Source: Pisolithus tinctorius
Lineage: Eukaryota; Basidiomycota; Agaricomycetes; Boletales; Pisolithaceae
DNA length: 64,000 nucleotides
Direction: 5' to 3'
NCBI GenBank assembly: GCA_024663395.1
Contig: JANFAH010000002.1
Span: forward strand, 1,116,001-1,180,000
Shown: positions 45,328 to 57,344 of the stretch, piece by piece
Layout of the letters: each line of letters starts with the position of its first letter
Position numbering within the stretch: position 1 is the first letter of the stretch
The notes under the pieces: model-generated
The model's database searches: none
What the model was told of the DNA's origin: nothing
The model's input: only the letters and a program-made list of their open reading frames with translations
Made by a program: the position numbers and the translations under genes

Positions 45328-45960
45328 CATTGCTTGGTCAAAGTCAGCAGACTCTGGTGTCGCAATTCCAGGTTCCCCCACTTCGCCAGCATCAAGCTCC
45401 TTCTCCCCTCACACGGCTGAGGTTGGTTTATCTACCGGCCACACGCCACTACCACACCTTGTACAACCATGACCTCTGCCTTCGATACTCCTGACCATTC
45501 CTACCCCCCCTCCTTCCCTCTCCCTCCTTGACATGACGCATGCTCTCAATGCTCACCATCGTGAGGACATGCAGTCCATGGATCCAAACTCCATCCCCCC
45601 TTCTGCACCATCAAGTTTTTTGTCGCATGCATCAGCCAGGTCGTCGTCATCATTGGCCGTCACCAGCATCAGTCGCGGAAAAAGGAAAGCCAAGTCCATT
45701 GCGATGTCCGAAGGTGGATCGAAGTGCTCTCGGCCCCCATCAGCCAAAGCGTGCGCTGAAGAAGATCACAGTTCATTCATTGCCACCATCACCTCCAGGC
45801 TTGATAATTTCACGCACGCGATCGCTGCCCCATTGCCCCCGCCACCCACTACCAATGCCCTCGTCGACACTGCCATGGATTCCTCAAGCATCAGGAGCCG
45901 GCAAAGCAGATTTGGGTGCAGTGTCGGCTGATGAAGTACTGGGATGGGCAGAGATAGGTG

Positions 45961-46253
45961 TTTGTCTTGTTTTTTTTTTTTTTACAATATACAAATGTAG
46001 CCCCCCCCCCCTGCATATCCTTTCAAGTCCCCCCCCCCCCCTTTATACAAACATGTACATTCCTGGATGCCGTCAGGCCCAGGTCTGTAAACTCTTTGTG
46101 ACCACCGATCATACCGGACCGGGAGTGCCGGTCATGTGCGTTGGTTACCTTTGGGGTTGGGCTTGGGTACTTTTTTGGGGTTTGCACATCTTACATTACG
46201 CATCGTCCTGCGGACTACCTGGAAGCACATAGTCAGGTTTGTGCTTGAAAATC
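45961..46253. other. Harbinger/Helitron boundary zone
   Basis: A poly-T run (about 45969-45984) and two poly-C runs (about 46000-46012 and 46029-46042) lie here. The Helitron 5' end (TC after an A) must be in this zone; ATATCCTTTC near 46016 is one candidate. It cannot be fixed from the sequence alone. Confidence 0.4.
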
Positions 46254-49200
46254 ATGGACAGTGGCGTTTGCCACTTGTATGTCGATGCATTGGGAGCCAG
46301 TGACAATGGATCGATTGGCTATGAGTTTCTACACTGAGAGTATGTGTTTGAGCGCATTGCTGTGCATGAGGACTTCAATGTCGGGTTGTTGTACCCCATT
46401 GGGCCGCTGTTGGTATGTCGCTGTGACTCGACGTGGGAGCTTGTGGAACAGTACCCATTTTTGAATTTAAAGGACCTCAGGGCCATCGCTGGGCATCACA
46501 ACGTGGTACTGAATGGTAGTCTGCACCATGCAATGTGCATTGACGCCCTTCGGCTTCATGAGTGTTCAGTTGCATGTCCCTCTTTATTATATGTATTTCA
46601 ACAGCTAAGAACAGCATGGCAGGGGAGAAATCTACTGCCTGTATTACAACTGCCAGTCGCGCTGGAGAGGAACATCGCGAATGTTAGAAGAGTGCACAGA
46701 AGCGTTGTGCAAGCAGGCCGGCCGAAACCGACAACGGGGGAGAGTGAACTGGCACAGAGTTATCCACCGATACGATCGTTGGGGGATAAAATTGACATCA
46801 TCCATGATTGGCAGAACAAGATGACACCGGAGAAACTTGGTGAAGGTGTCTGTGCTGTTTGTGCGCAGCTGGTTCGATGTAGCGATCTCGCTGATATTGT
46901 TCCGACCTTGGGAATGCTCTGTGTGCTGAGAAATGATTGGTTGCCACTTCAGTGTTGACCGCGGACGTACAATCTAGAGAAATATCAAGGGGCAATTCTT
47001 TGCCCTTGGGGTATGCAGTGCTTGGACAATGTCAGAATGTTGCAGATGTGTGTTTCCTGTCGAAAGGTATTGACGGTGAAGACGCCCTGTCAACCTAAGG
47101 ATGCGATAGCCAATTTTCAATACTATGCAGACTCTGAGTTGCCGCATGATGTTCACAAAAATATACAGGCATCCACTACATTGGAACTGATGCTCGTTGC
47201 GGCATGTCGGGCAACAGTGATTACACATCACTATCAGACTAGGGGGCTTCGGGGTGGGCGAATTCCTGAAGAGGCAAGTCAGTGTTTCAATAGAGGGAAT
47301 GTTGCACTTTTACCTCAGGATCCGACATCGTTGTCAAATGTGCTTCCTCTGTTGCTGAGTGATATGCGCAGGGTGGTGTGCGTGGTATTTGCAGGGGTGG
47401 CCTTTCGTCCAAGTGTGGAGGCTTTGCGGAAATTCCCCCTGGTTCTTGTTAGCAGGTCTAGAGTGAAATCTGTGATTGAGTGGTTGATTTCTAACAATGA
47501 GTGGTATGTGGAAAGTGGGATCACATTCAGTGCAGAGAATTTGGTGGCACTGGTCATGGGTGGGGAGGACACAGGTGTCTTGCAGGGGATTGAAATCACC
47601 CACCTTCATAATGATAATGATCCTGGTGAGGAAAGTGGGTGTTTTGACTGGTCTACATTGACTGCCGATCTCGTGACTGAAACGGTTGCATACATCGAGG
47701 GTGACTGTTTGGAGCGATCCTGGTGTGCCATGAAGGCCAGTGCACTGGCACATGCTATGGATCAGAAAAAATTCCTGGTTAGTCGTGCTGGTTTCGAATT
47801 GATGAATGACAACTCGCCAGGTTTTCTGACTGCGGTATTCCCGCACCTGGACCCCTGGGGTATTGGTGGGTTTAATCATCCAGCTCAGCGCCCTGAGCAA
47901 CAGATTTCCTTCCAATGTCAACTTCGCAATTTGCTATGGCAAGTGGACTCTCCTTTTGCGCATGACACCTGCTTTCCTTTTATATGTTGGAATATTCTGC
48001 AGAAGTGTGCAGCGAGTGAAAATACGGCATTTTGCATCTCCTCCGCACGTCAGCATAGTCTCGTGAATGATGTAAGGGAGGCGGAGTCAAGCATAATGTC
48101 CTTGGCTGAAAAACTGGAACGCAATCCTAAGGCGAAGATAGATTCCACAGGGGAGAAGGGGGCGCTACGATTGTTTCAGGAGTTGAATGTGATCTGTCAC
48201 TCGATGCCTGGTAGTGATGGATACAAGCTTTGCCGTTGCAATGAGATCTGCTCACTGACTCGTCAGCTGGGCACCCCTGCCTTTTTCCTGATGTTGAATC
48301 CCCATGATTTGACCAACATTCTCGTTGCTCACTTTGGGGGTTTGGACGCGACTCAGTGGCGCCAACTGGGCGCATACGAGCGCACGGCTTTCATCGCATC
48401 CCATCCTGCTGCGGCTGCTAAGGCTTTCGACGTTCTTATTAGAGGATTTATAGACATTGTTGTCAAATACAACAATGGTTGCGGGTTATTTGGTAAATGT
48501 TCAGGATACTATGGTACCGTGGAGGCCCAGGGGAGAGGGACGCTCCATTGCCATATGTTGTTGTGGATCGAGGGTCATCCTAATCCAGAATGCTTGCAGT
48601 CAATGATGATGGAGGATGACAATTTTGAATCCTTACTTTTTCAGTGGCTTGAGGACGTTATTCACTGTGAGCTGCTGGGGACATCAGTGGAGAGTGTTGG
48701 CGCTATTGATGTGAGTCCTTCGAGGCCTGCACGACCGGAGGGAGTACCTGATCCGCATTTACAATTACCGCCTCAAATCGACGAGGTAGGGGAAGGTGCC
48801 TTTGAAGAGGCATTTTACGACTTTGTTGGATGGCTTGCTGTTGAGTGTAACTGGCATGAGCACACACTGATGTGTTTTAAAAACCTTCGCCCGGGTGAAG
48901 AGCCCTGGGATGAGAATTGTCGAATGCGGATCGACGGATCCATTCACATGGCATCTTATCTTGACCCTGAGATGCAGTCCATTCTTCTCCAGCGACACCA
49001 TCCATGGGTCAACAACTATAATGACATTGTGATGTTCCTATTGCAGTGTAACATGGACATCAAATTTATAGGGTCTGGTGCTGCTGCGAAAGCATTGACT
49101 TACTACATTAGCGATTACATCACCAAGAACGATCTTCAGGTGCATGTCGGTCTTCAGGCCATTCGGGCTGCGATCGACAGTCACCGCAAACATTTCATCG

Positions 49201-52164
49201 ATGATGTGGAAGCATCTTCTTCAGTGCGCGAGCAGAACCTGTTGACAAAGGCTGTTAATGCCATGATGGGCAGACGGGAGGTCTCCCACCAACAAGTAAT
49301 GAGTTATTTAATTGGAGGCGGAGACTATTATACAAGTCATGAATTTCGTACCGTACGGTTTCACGAGTTTGTGGATATGGCCATTGCACATGAACTACAT
49401 GTCGATGGTGAATGTGGCTGCGGGGACGGTTCGCTTGCAGATTGTCCGGAAAATCTGTGTGGCTCTACATGCATGGCACGTACATCGGGTGGTTCGTTAG
49501 CTGTTGTCCTGGAACCACTGGACTACTTAATGCGCCCTGCGATTGCACTGTTTGACAGTATGTGTTTATGGCAGTTCCTGGAACAGACACAAAAGGTAAA
49601 GCGTTCATCAAGCAAAGCAGAGGGAACACAGGAGAGACACATGACATCAGGTGATGATACTACATTTCTTGCTACAGAGCGACCTGCATATTCTCGTAGA
49701 TTCCGTGCGCCATTTATGGAATCTGCACATCCCCAAATTGCAACTCACAAACTCTGCATGCGAAACGCATTCGTTGTACCCGTGCTCCTGGGAGACTCAA
49801 TCCCTTTGCCACGAAAATCCGATTTGTGCATGGAGGAGTTCTGTTGGGCGATGTTACTTCTCTTCAAGCCATGGTGTAAGCTCTCGGACCTGATGGATGG
49901 TCATTCTTGTTGGACGGAAGCCTTTGATGCTTTCCAGTTTTGCGATGCTATGTCTCGTATGATATCTAACTTCCTTATCAAGTTGGAGTGCTTGGATGCC
50001 AGAGATGTCGAGCGAGAGAACTATGCCAGTAAGAGACCCCAAGCTACGGCCGGTTCGGGCTTCTGCGAGCAGAATGCGGGTGAATCCGATGTGGAACTCT
50101 TGAGGGAGGCCCTCATCCTCGATTCCGACTTGGATCAAGCAGGTTCGTTTGGGTCGCAGCCATTGGTTGCTGAGGAATCCGACAACTATGGAGAAGCTGC
50201 ACTTCCCCAGGACGAACAAGACATTATTGCAATGTCTCACTCTCTTCATTGACGGGACACACAGGGTTCTCCTTCCTGCACAATTGAGGGCTGCATCATG
50301 GAAGTGAGCGTCGACTTGCAAGACCAAATTACACTCCATAATACATACATGAATTCCCAGTGCAAACGAAAACGTCCAGAGACAGCATCACCGGGCAATG
50401 ATGTCGGTGGCGAAGAGGTATCGATGTCTCAGAAACGACGTCGAACCTCAGGTGTGGGGGGGGGCCGGGACCATCTCGGTTGGTGCTGTACAACATGAGC
50501 AATCTGCAATGGAGATCGCAGCAAACAAGTTTGAGGAAGAGAGCTTTCTGACAGAGATGATTTCAAAATGGTCTTTAGATGGCAACGAAGAACAGAAACG
50601 TGCCTTTACGATTATCATCGAACACATGTTGTGGGATGACCCGGAACAGATGTTGATGTTCATCACAGGTATCGGCGGTTCCGGGAAGAGCCATCTCATC
50701 TGAGCGATTGTAGATGCATTTGCGCAATGGGGCTGTTCCAGAGAAATTATCCTGAGTGCTCCAACTGGTAGTGCTGCCTGTCTTATCGATGGTTGCACAA
50801 TACACGCGCTTACCCTGATGAACACTCGTTCTCTGGGGAAGGACAAAAGATGAGATCAATGCAATAGTAATGAGCGCAATGTCAATATGGATGAATTGCA
50901 GGAGATATGGCAGGATGTATCATATTTGGTTTTGGATGAAGTTTCGATGGTTTCTGCTGAGCTGCTTTCGGACATCACAAATCGCATAAGTCTCGCAAAA
51001 GCTGGCAAACCAGACCAAAGGGACAAACCATTCGGAGGCATCAACGTAATCTTCGCTGGTGATATGGCGCAACTTCGCCCTGTGAACGGTACAGCTTTAT
51101 ACTTGCATGCTGTCGTGAACAATTTATCGAAGTGTACGTTTGAAACTGTCAGGAGTCAGCGTCAATTGTTCAGTGCCTTCCTGTGGAGATCATTAACCCA
51201 TGTGGTTCAACTCATCCAAAATGAACGTGCCAAAGCTGACCCTTCTGTCATTGAGATGCTTGGTCAGATTAGATCGGGTGTGGGAATGACGACCCCCAAC
51301 TCACCCTCTTCCGACTGGGACTGTTTACAACAGAGGCTGCTTAAGCAATTACATAAGAACTGTGTTGATGAGTTCCTGAACTTCTCCGAGGCTCTGATCA
51401 TCTTCGGTGAGTGTCATTTGCACGATTACTGGAATGAAGAAAAGGCAAAATCATTCACTCGTGAATCAGGCCAGCTGTTTGAATATTACTTTGCTGAACA
51501 CTTCTGCAATGGAGAACGCCTCAGAGGAGAAGAAGATGAATGTTTGGCGTTAGTACGCCCGAAGGAATCGAAGGATTACCTTGGCCATCTCCCCCTTTTT
51601 CCAGGAATGCCAGTCCTGATCACAGAAAACCTCTCTGTCACAGGGAGGGTAGTCAACGGGGCCCGCAGCACGGTCCACAATATCGTGTGTTCTGTTGTCG
51701 ATGGTAAGCGCATTGTGCATTGCGTATATGTTGCTGTCCCGGCCTCTACTTTAGAATTGCCAGGCGAAGACGTGCACATTGTTGCTGTATTCCCTCAACT
51801 GTATACATTCTCTTATTTCTCAGAACACACTGGTCGGTTCCGAATCATGCGCTGTCAGGTACCTGTAGTGCCTGGGTGGGCATTCACGGACTACAAAGCG
51901 CAAGGCACCATGCTTGATAAAGTGATTGTCGATCTGGCAAGTGCCAGGGATGTACAACATGCCTACGTCATGTTATCTCGTGCTCGATCCCTTGCAAACC
52001 TTGCCATCCTTCGTCCTTTCTCACCGCATTGTGCCCTGGGCCGGCTGCAGCACGACCTTCATGCTGAGTTGGAGTGTCTGACAGACCTTGATGCATCAAC
52101 AACCGCACACTACACCGAATGCCATCCCGACGCCACAGTGATGTCGCAACCTACTTCATTGTAG
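46254..52164 (+). pseudogene. Helitron Rep-helicase (HUH nuclease plus PIF1-like helicase)
   Basis: From ATG 46254 the frame is broken by TGA at 46335 and 46955, then open for 1,079 codons (47013-50252). The Rep region has the HUH motif in GTLHCHMLLWIEG (about 48537-48575) and the two-tyrosine motif in LTYYISDYITK (about 49094-49126). The HUH nuclease nicks and joins DNA through Tyr in rolling-circle transposition. The helicase follows: Walker A TGIGGSGKSHL (about 50668-50700), SAPTGSAA, Walker B YLVLDEVSMVS (about 50926-50958), FGGINVIFAGDMAQLRP and a C-terminal VMLSRARS. A TGA at 50250, a frame change at a poly-G run near 50457, and TGA at 50701 and near 50849 break it. Most stops fit CGA to TGA, so the gene decayed recently. 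Confidence 0.9.
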
Positions 52165-52264
52165 TTTTCACACATCCCCACATCTCATATTTCCCCTATT
52201 TCTGGTCTGGCATTTAAATTGATTTTGTCGGTGTGTGCTTCCCGTATTGCTCTTTCCTTTTCCC

Positions 52265-53223
52265 ATGTCGTTTCTACCCTCACCTAATCATCCCCTTGGC
52301 ACTGACTTATGGGCAGAGGACTTGCAAGCCTTGATCAAAAGTCACGCTAACATTCATGAACTCCAACAATGGGAATGCTTCCCCACTTCCCTCGCTCAAT
52401 TAGTCGAATGGGCCACTGTAGCACAGCATCCAACCTGTACGGACTGGAGGTGCTCGCATCTAATTGTTTACAAAATGTTGCCTGTTCCTGAGCCCTGTGG
52501 GGTGTTGTACCCTGTCTCTGTTCGTATCTACAGTTTCCTCGACAAGTTCTGTGTTGGTGAGTTTGGTAACTGGACCAGGTTGGTCGCCAGTGCTCCTTCT
52601 TTGATGTATATCTAAGCCTGGCTTTGCAGAGACTGCGCGAAAGCAGCATATGCTGTTCAGAGCCTGTCTATCAGTGGCACTGGGAACACAACCACCTGGC
52701 GAAATCAACTCGAGCGCCTAAATCTTGCAGCGACATTTGCCAGCCATGTCCTAAAGATCCCACTTCCTGCAAAACAGTTCCAAGGTCGCATTCACATGCA
52801 GAGAAAGGTTTTCACAAAGGTTTTGCAACCGCTCACCTGTTCTGTTGGTTACTAACACGAATGTCACATTAGGATCTCCATCCTCCTGACAATCAAGTAA
52901 CTCCGCCTGTCAACAGTGCCCCCCAAAACACGCACCTCCCTAAGCTCCCGGACTACCCTTGGGTGTGGAATGGCCCTGTCGAAATTCTTGAATGCAACAG
53001 GGATGGGACCATATCCCCCATTCACGAAGTATTACTGTCCCAGGGGGATTTCGTGGAAATCAATGCAGAATTTGATCTTGTCGTCATTCGCATGCATACC
53101 TCCAGGACCCACTTGCGTGTCTTCTTGACTTGCAAGCAGATCTTACGCCTGCAATCAGCGCATTCTGTACAGGTTCGCTCCTTTTTTCATGTCTTCCTGC
53201 CTCGGATTCACATCCACGCCTGA
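52265..53223 (+). CDS. unknown Helitron cargo gene 1
   Basis: Starts 100 bp after the helicase stop. Apparent exon 1 from ATG 52265 (MSFLPSPNH) to a GTGAGT at about 52556; exon 2 from about 52630 with AAYAVQSLSISGTGNTTTWR and a helical stretch up to about 52825; exon 3 from about 52873 with LPDYPWVWNGPVEILE and a strand-rich region (EINAEFDLVVIRMHT) to the TGA at 53221. I do not recognise a family. The open exons and intron signals suggest a real gene, perhaps caught from the host or part of this Helitron lineage. Confidence 0.45.
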
Positions 53224-53754
53224 AGGCCTCAGGTACAGCTCGGCCTCCTTCCTCGTATACAGAGATTAAGCACATGCGTGCCAATGCAACCACCGACGAT
53301 CATCATGGCACCCTGCAGTTCAGTCTGGTCCCACGTGAACCAGGCTGCCCTTCATCCTCACAGGTTCCGGGTTCATTCGCTGAGTGAGAAAAAGCGGAAT
53401 ACATCTCCAACTAACTGTCTCGCCCCCTGCATTTGCATCCCACTGTGTTTCCCCAACCATCGAGCTACAAACACTTGCAATTTCATAGATTCATAGACTT
53501 CCTTTTATGGCCATGTGACCTTGTAATGTATGTGTACTGGTTTAGTACTTGCAGTGATGCCATCGAACATTCGACGGCTTCATCCACATAATGAATTTAA
53601 AAATGAAAAAAGGAGCGTTTCCACTGAGTCCTCTAAATCGCCCAAGCCGCCCCCCCCAACCCCAAATGATGGCGATCGCAGTTACTGCTCCCCACATCGC
53701 TGCTGAGTTGACGACTAAACATCACACCACGCCACACTCGTTTCATTGTCCCTG
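53224..53754. other. spacer between Helitron cargo genes
   Basis: No credible gene. Short frames at 53278-53496 and 53130-53387 may be 3' exon remnants of cargo gene 1. Confidence 0.3.
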
Positions 53755-54988
53755 ATGGCCCCCAAGCGAGAAGCATCTCAAACAAAAGACACATCGCCTG
53801 CAAAACGGATGCGGTCTGCCACATCAAACCAACCTACAGCGATGTTGGTCACCACCAAACAGCACGAGGCCATTCCTGAGCACCAATCCTGTGGCAGTGA
53901 TGTTGGCACCTCATCCACTCCATTGACCAACACCCTCCCAAGCTCCCATGCCTCGGTCCCTGTGAGGGATTCCTTGCCCAATCCTGGGCCTCCCCTCCAA
54001 ATGCCTCCTCATGACATACTACCAAAGGATGCCCCACCCTCCTCTCAACAAACAAGTCCCTCTGGCAGTAATCATCCTAACCCAACTAGTGCAGGAACCA
54101 CCGTGACCACTGTGGTACCTGCACTGGTATCGTGTCTTATCGATCCCGAGTGCATGTCAACTTGCCCAGAGCCACTCGTAATGTAGGTATCAATTCAAAT
54201 CCCTTACAATCCAACACTTACCTCCCCTGCACTCCAAGACGCCTTCAAATGCTATCCACTTATTCTAATGTGGATGCGAACACTTTTGCACTTGGTCACC
54301 TGTTACCAAATGCGACTTGGGGAACAACAACTGCATTTGACGACTGCAGCAAACTGCTTTGCAATCCCAAAACGAATGAGCCTATCAATATTTGGATTCT
54401 TGGACACATCAGCAGCACCTGGTTCTTAAAAAATGGTGACCCAGACAACCAATGCTCTGTGACCGTCCTTCCATTATCCTCGAACCTTGGACAATATGCC
54501 AACCAATTGGTATTGGAATTCTCCACCCCAATGCTGTGTACATCCCATATCTGCTCATTTTCCAGGCCCTGCCTAACCCCAAAAACTGGTTTCCTCAGCC
54601 ATAAACGAGTTTGACTCCGGGCTCATCTGTGCTGTTCGATGGCAGAGCCCGAAGGGCGGCGGCACTGTAGGTCTTCCCTCACCTAGCGACAAACCTTAAC
54701 CAATTTCCATTTCAGCCCATACTGTTTAACAGCATCTATGATGCATGGAAAATCCTCAAGAGCAAAAGCTCGATGCAAAAATTAGATATCTCCTACCTCG
54801 AAAAGCGAGCACTTGTCCTGGTCGAAACACACCTACAACGGTACCGGCAAAAGGACGAAAAAGGGCGCTGGACCATCGCTAAGGCACAATTTGAACTCCA
54901 AGCGATATATCTACTACAAGATCCCTGGGTACCAGAAGTGCAGACATCCAGCGACACTGGCGTAGAAATTGCCGGCCTAGAAATCTAG
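53755..54988 (+). CDS. unknown Helitron cargo gene 2
   Basis: ATG 53755 (MAPKREASQ). The N-terminal third is Ser/Pro/Thr-rich with a basic AKRMRS patch, open to 54184. The continuation is in another frame (54132-54614) with NVGINSNPLQSNTYLPC and NEPINIWILGHISSTWFLK. After an apparent intron (about 54545-54715) the last exon has a helix-rich ISYLEKRALVLVETHLQRY and ends at 54988. Junctions are guesses. No domain is recognised. It has the same strand and similar G+C as its neighbours. Confidence 0.45.
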
Positions 54989-55180
54989 GGTATCACAGTT
55001 TCCCCTAACCATTGATCAATCACCCGTCAATTCTCGATCACCCTGTCCTTTGGGGTTGCTTGGCGGCATCTCCTTCACCTCCTGCTCTGACTTCATCATT
55101 CCACCATCAGCCACAAGCATCATAAAATATAAATAGACAAGAGCTGGGTCGACCTCCTCCATGCCCCTGTTCGCTCTGCA

Positions 55181-55531
55181 ATGATGGCATCTATCCTTGC
55201 ATTTTTCTACTCCGCAAACGAACACAGTGGACAATGCATCGTAACTTTTAAGCATCTTAACGATGACATTGAGATCATAGTCCAACATGATGTCTTCCCT
55301 GTCGACCACACCCTTTCTGAAACTGACATCCACGTCAATGGCATCCACTTCCACATCCTCTTTGACTGTCACCACCATCAATGCCTCCACTCTCAAGCCT
55401 CATATCTCTTCATCCGGATCAACCAGCATGGCCTGCCCACTCACATTTGGCCAGAGAATGACCTCCATCACATATTAGAGGCCCTCCTTGTGTATTCCCC
55501 AATCCTACCATCCTCTGTTATCCTTGTCTAA
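55181..55531 (+). CDS. unknown small Helitron cargo gene 3
   Basis: A 116-codon frame with a His-rich middle (HFHILFDCHHHQ) and a predicted alternation of strands; IVQHDVFPVDHTLSETD is the most protein-like part. An upstream piece (55080-55180) may be its first exon. No family recognised. Confidence 0.35.
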   Translation: MMASILAFFYSANEHSGQCIVTFKHLNDDIEIIVQHDVFPVDHTLSETDIHVNGIHFHILFDCHHHQCLHSQASYLFIRINQHGLPTHIWPENDLHHILEALLVYSPILPSSVILV

Positions 55532-55874
55532 ACGTTCCACAGGCTGAATGACTGATTCCCTTGCCATGCTCTGGACGAGGGGAACTCCATCTGTAATTAA
55601 AGCCATTCCATAAACATTGTTATCGGAGACAGACCACTGTTCTTCACACGCATTCACTTATTAGAGGTTAACATTCTTTGGTCTAGACTTTTTCCCCATA
55701 CAGACGCTGCTAAAATGTATCAAGCCTTGAACAATCTCTGTACTGCCCCGAAACCCATGTATTTCCAACATCCGTTTCTAGATTCAAACAGACTGCCCCC
55801 CACCCCCGTAACCCCTATGCCACCGAGTGACCTCATCCCTGCTTTCCACATAAAAAGCCAACCATCACCACCTC

Positions 55875-56809
55875 ATGACAAAGCCTGCAATGCCTCCCAC
55901 CCTCCAACTAACATCCGAGTTCCCACTTTTCAGCAAACCCGACCTCTTACAACTCGTCCTCGAGCATTGTGATATAAAGGACTTACTGGCCCTCGCCTCA
56001 ACATCCACCACCAACGCCAAGCGTGTCAGACTGTATTTGAGGCACCGCCTCAACGTGATTTGCAGCCCATTCTTCCCTTGCACAGTGCATCTCACCGACA
56101 TGCTCTCCGCATGCGACGCCATTGTATCCGGATCTGCTGCCCTTCGGATGCTACTCCCTGCCAATGCATGCAATTGGTCATCTTCCGACCTTGACATATA
56201 TGTCTCGTTTAACAGCCAACCGCAACTGTACAACCTTCTACGCAAGCATCACTATAACATTATATGCGAAGGCCGCACCAACCGCAATGACTACTTGCCT
56301 TCCACCATATTCACTGTGACCACCTTCGGAAACGGGCGAAAAAACATCGACATCATCATGTCCAGAATGTCATCCGCCCTCTCTCCCATTTTCCAATTCC
56401 ACTCTACGGCTGTCATGAACTTCTTCACTGCTGACTCCCTGTTCTGTGCGTACCCCAGCCTGACCCTCCATCACTGTGCTCTAATCAATACTGCCAGCCT
56501 CCACAACCGCACCTTCCCTCCCAGCCACATGCAAGCCCTCCTCAAATATAAATCGCATGGGTTCCAATTCATTTTGTGCGAAGAAGCCCTCCATGCACCC
56601 TTCATTTGCAGAAGTTGTGTAAGGTCACTAAATGACAACGGTTGGCTATCACTCGACTTCGCCACTGTCCCACATCGCGACACCCAGCCTGTCACCACAT
56701 TCTATTGCCTGGGTATCATGGACGCCGTTTGGACTCTTGGTGGACATGTCTGTGGCTCCATCTCATTGTGCGTCCCTCCCATCCTTCACATCATCAACGA
56801 CAACTCGTA
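55875..56809 (+). CDS. F-box-like plus nucleotidyltransferase-like protein
   Basis: 311 codons, uninterrupted. Residues about 14-60 (FSKPDLLQLVLEHCDIKDLL, then a Leu/Arg helix) resemble an F-box, which links proteins to an SCF ubiquitin ligase. Residues about 83-112 carry VSGSAALRMLLP and SSDLDIYV, the GS...DxD pattern of the nucleotidyltransferase fold. A C-terminal part with CRSCVRSLNDNGWLSLDF and CLGIMDAVWTLGGHVCG is matched in the decayed copy at 4388-4984. Catalysis is not shown; many such fungal proteins may be inactive or antitoxin-like relatives. It is the last gene before the Helitron 3' end, intact while the Rep-helicase has stops. Confidence 0.6.
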
Positions 56810-56924
56810 AGCCACATTCAAACCGACCTTATCAGAATGTCTCACGCCTCTCCCCAGCTATGAAATCTATCACCCAATGTAATCCTTCTCATAGTCAACA
56901 TAGCCGAACAAGAACCGATAGAAC

Positions 56925-57120
56925 ATTTTTACTGTCTATTCTGGGACATATTCTGTAGAACCTGGACAATGGAACGTATTTTTACATTTTTTCTGTCTAT
57001 TCAGGACCTGGACAATGCATTTTTACTGTCTATTCCGGGGCATATTCTGTCTTTTACTGTCTATTCCGGGATATACTCTGTAAAATCTGGACGATGCAAC
57101 CTATTTTCTGTAGAGATATA
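56925..57120. repeat. Helitron subterminal tandem repeat
   Basis: About 3.5 copies of a unit of roughly 50 bp with TTTTTACTGTCTATTC.GGG.CATATTCTGTA and a CCTGGACAATG end, just inside the 3' hairpin. Confidence 0.8.
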
Positions 57121-57185
57121 AGTTTCCTATGATCTGTACTAGAAATGTTTTCTGGAAATTACCAGTCCACCCAGATCACGTGTCC

Positions 57186-57219
57186 CGCCCCATGCGTCCA
57201 GGGGCGCACGGAGGGCTAA
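57186..57219 (+). terminator. Helitron 3' hairpin and CTAA end
   Basis: 6-bp perfect stem CGCCCC/GGGGCG (57186-57206), nine bases, then CTAA and a T. This structure ends Helitron transposition. Confidence 0.75.
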
Positions 57220-57344
57220 TATTATAATAAAATGTACATGACTATGACTAGCTTCCTATTGACAATGGCAGTTATTTTTCTACATGAGTGTGAAACAATT
57301 GTAAGAACATATATTTGTACACCATGAAATCTGAATGTTCAGGC

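Larger units (their letters stand above)
35359..45342. mobile_element. long-TIR element (about 2.2 kb) split by a second transposon
   Basis: The first about 730 bp (35375-36099) and the last about 720 bp (44606-45327) are almost perfect inverted copies, from TGGTA(A/G)TTACCACAAAAGC to AATGCTAACAAAACATCACATC. The similarity continues on the left for about 60 bp after the inserted transposon (from 43869), giving arms of nearly 790 bp. A 9-bp TTTGACCAA / TTGGTCAAA pair lies just outside. The remaining centre (about 43930-44530) has no gene, so the element is non-autonomous. Arm length is Mutator-like, but family and target duplication are not settled. Confidence 0.85.
34793..45960 (+). pseudogene. 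Harbinger SANT/Myb-like protein, split
   Basis: 5' part: MSGLSV start at 34793, then RKKAAVWTMEEEGALLDFLA, a Myb/SANT-like domain as found in the accessory protein that brings the Harbinger nuclease to DNA. Exons appear to end at a GTAAGT near 35093 and at a GTAATG near 35264, with acceptors near 35140 and 35311. The third exon is cut at about 35357. The 3' part resumes at 45343 and continues as a low-complexity linker, a basic KRKAKSI segment (about 45680) and a helical region SFIATITSRLDNFTHAI (about 45775-45825). A frame change near 45890 gives an alternative end with ADLGAVSADEVLGWAEI. The middle was lost or hidden by the inserted TIR element. Confidence 0.75.
46030..57219 (+). mobile_element. 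Helitron with cargo genes (5' end approximate)
   Basis: Rep-helicase gene 46254-52164, four further plus-strand genes (52265-56809), subterminal tandem repeats (about 56925-57115), then a hairpin CGCCCC / GGGGCG with a 9-nt loop (57186-57206) and CTAA (57216-57219) followed by T. Hairpin plus CTRR is the Helitron 3' end. It sits between the two genes of the Harbinger. Confidence 0.8.
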
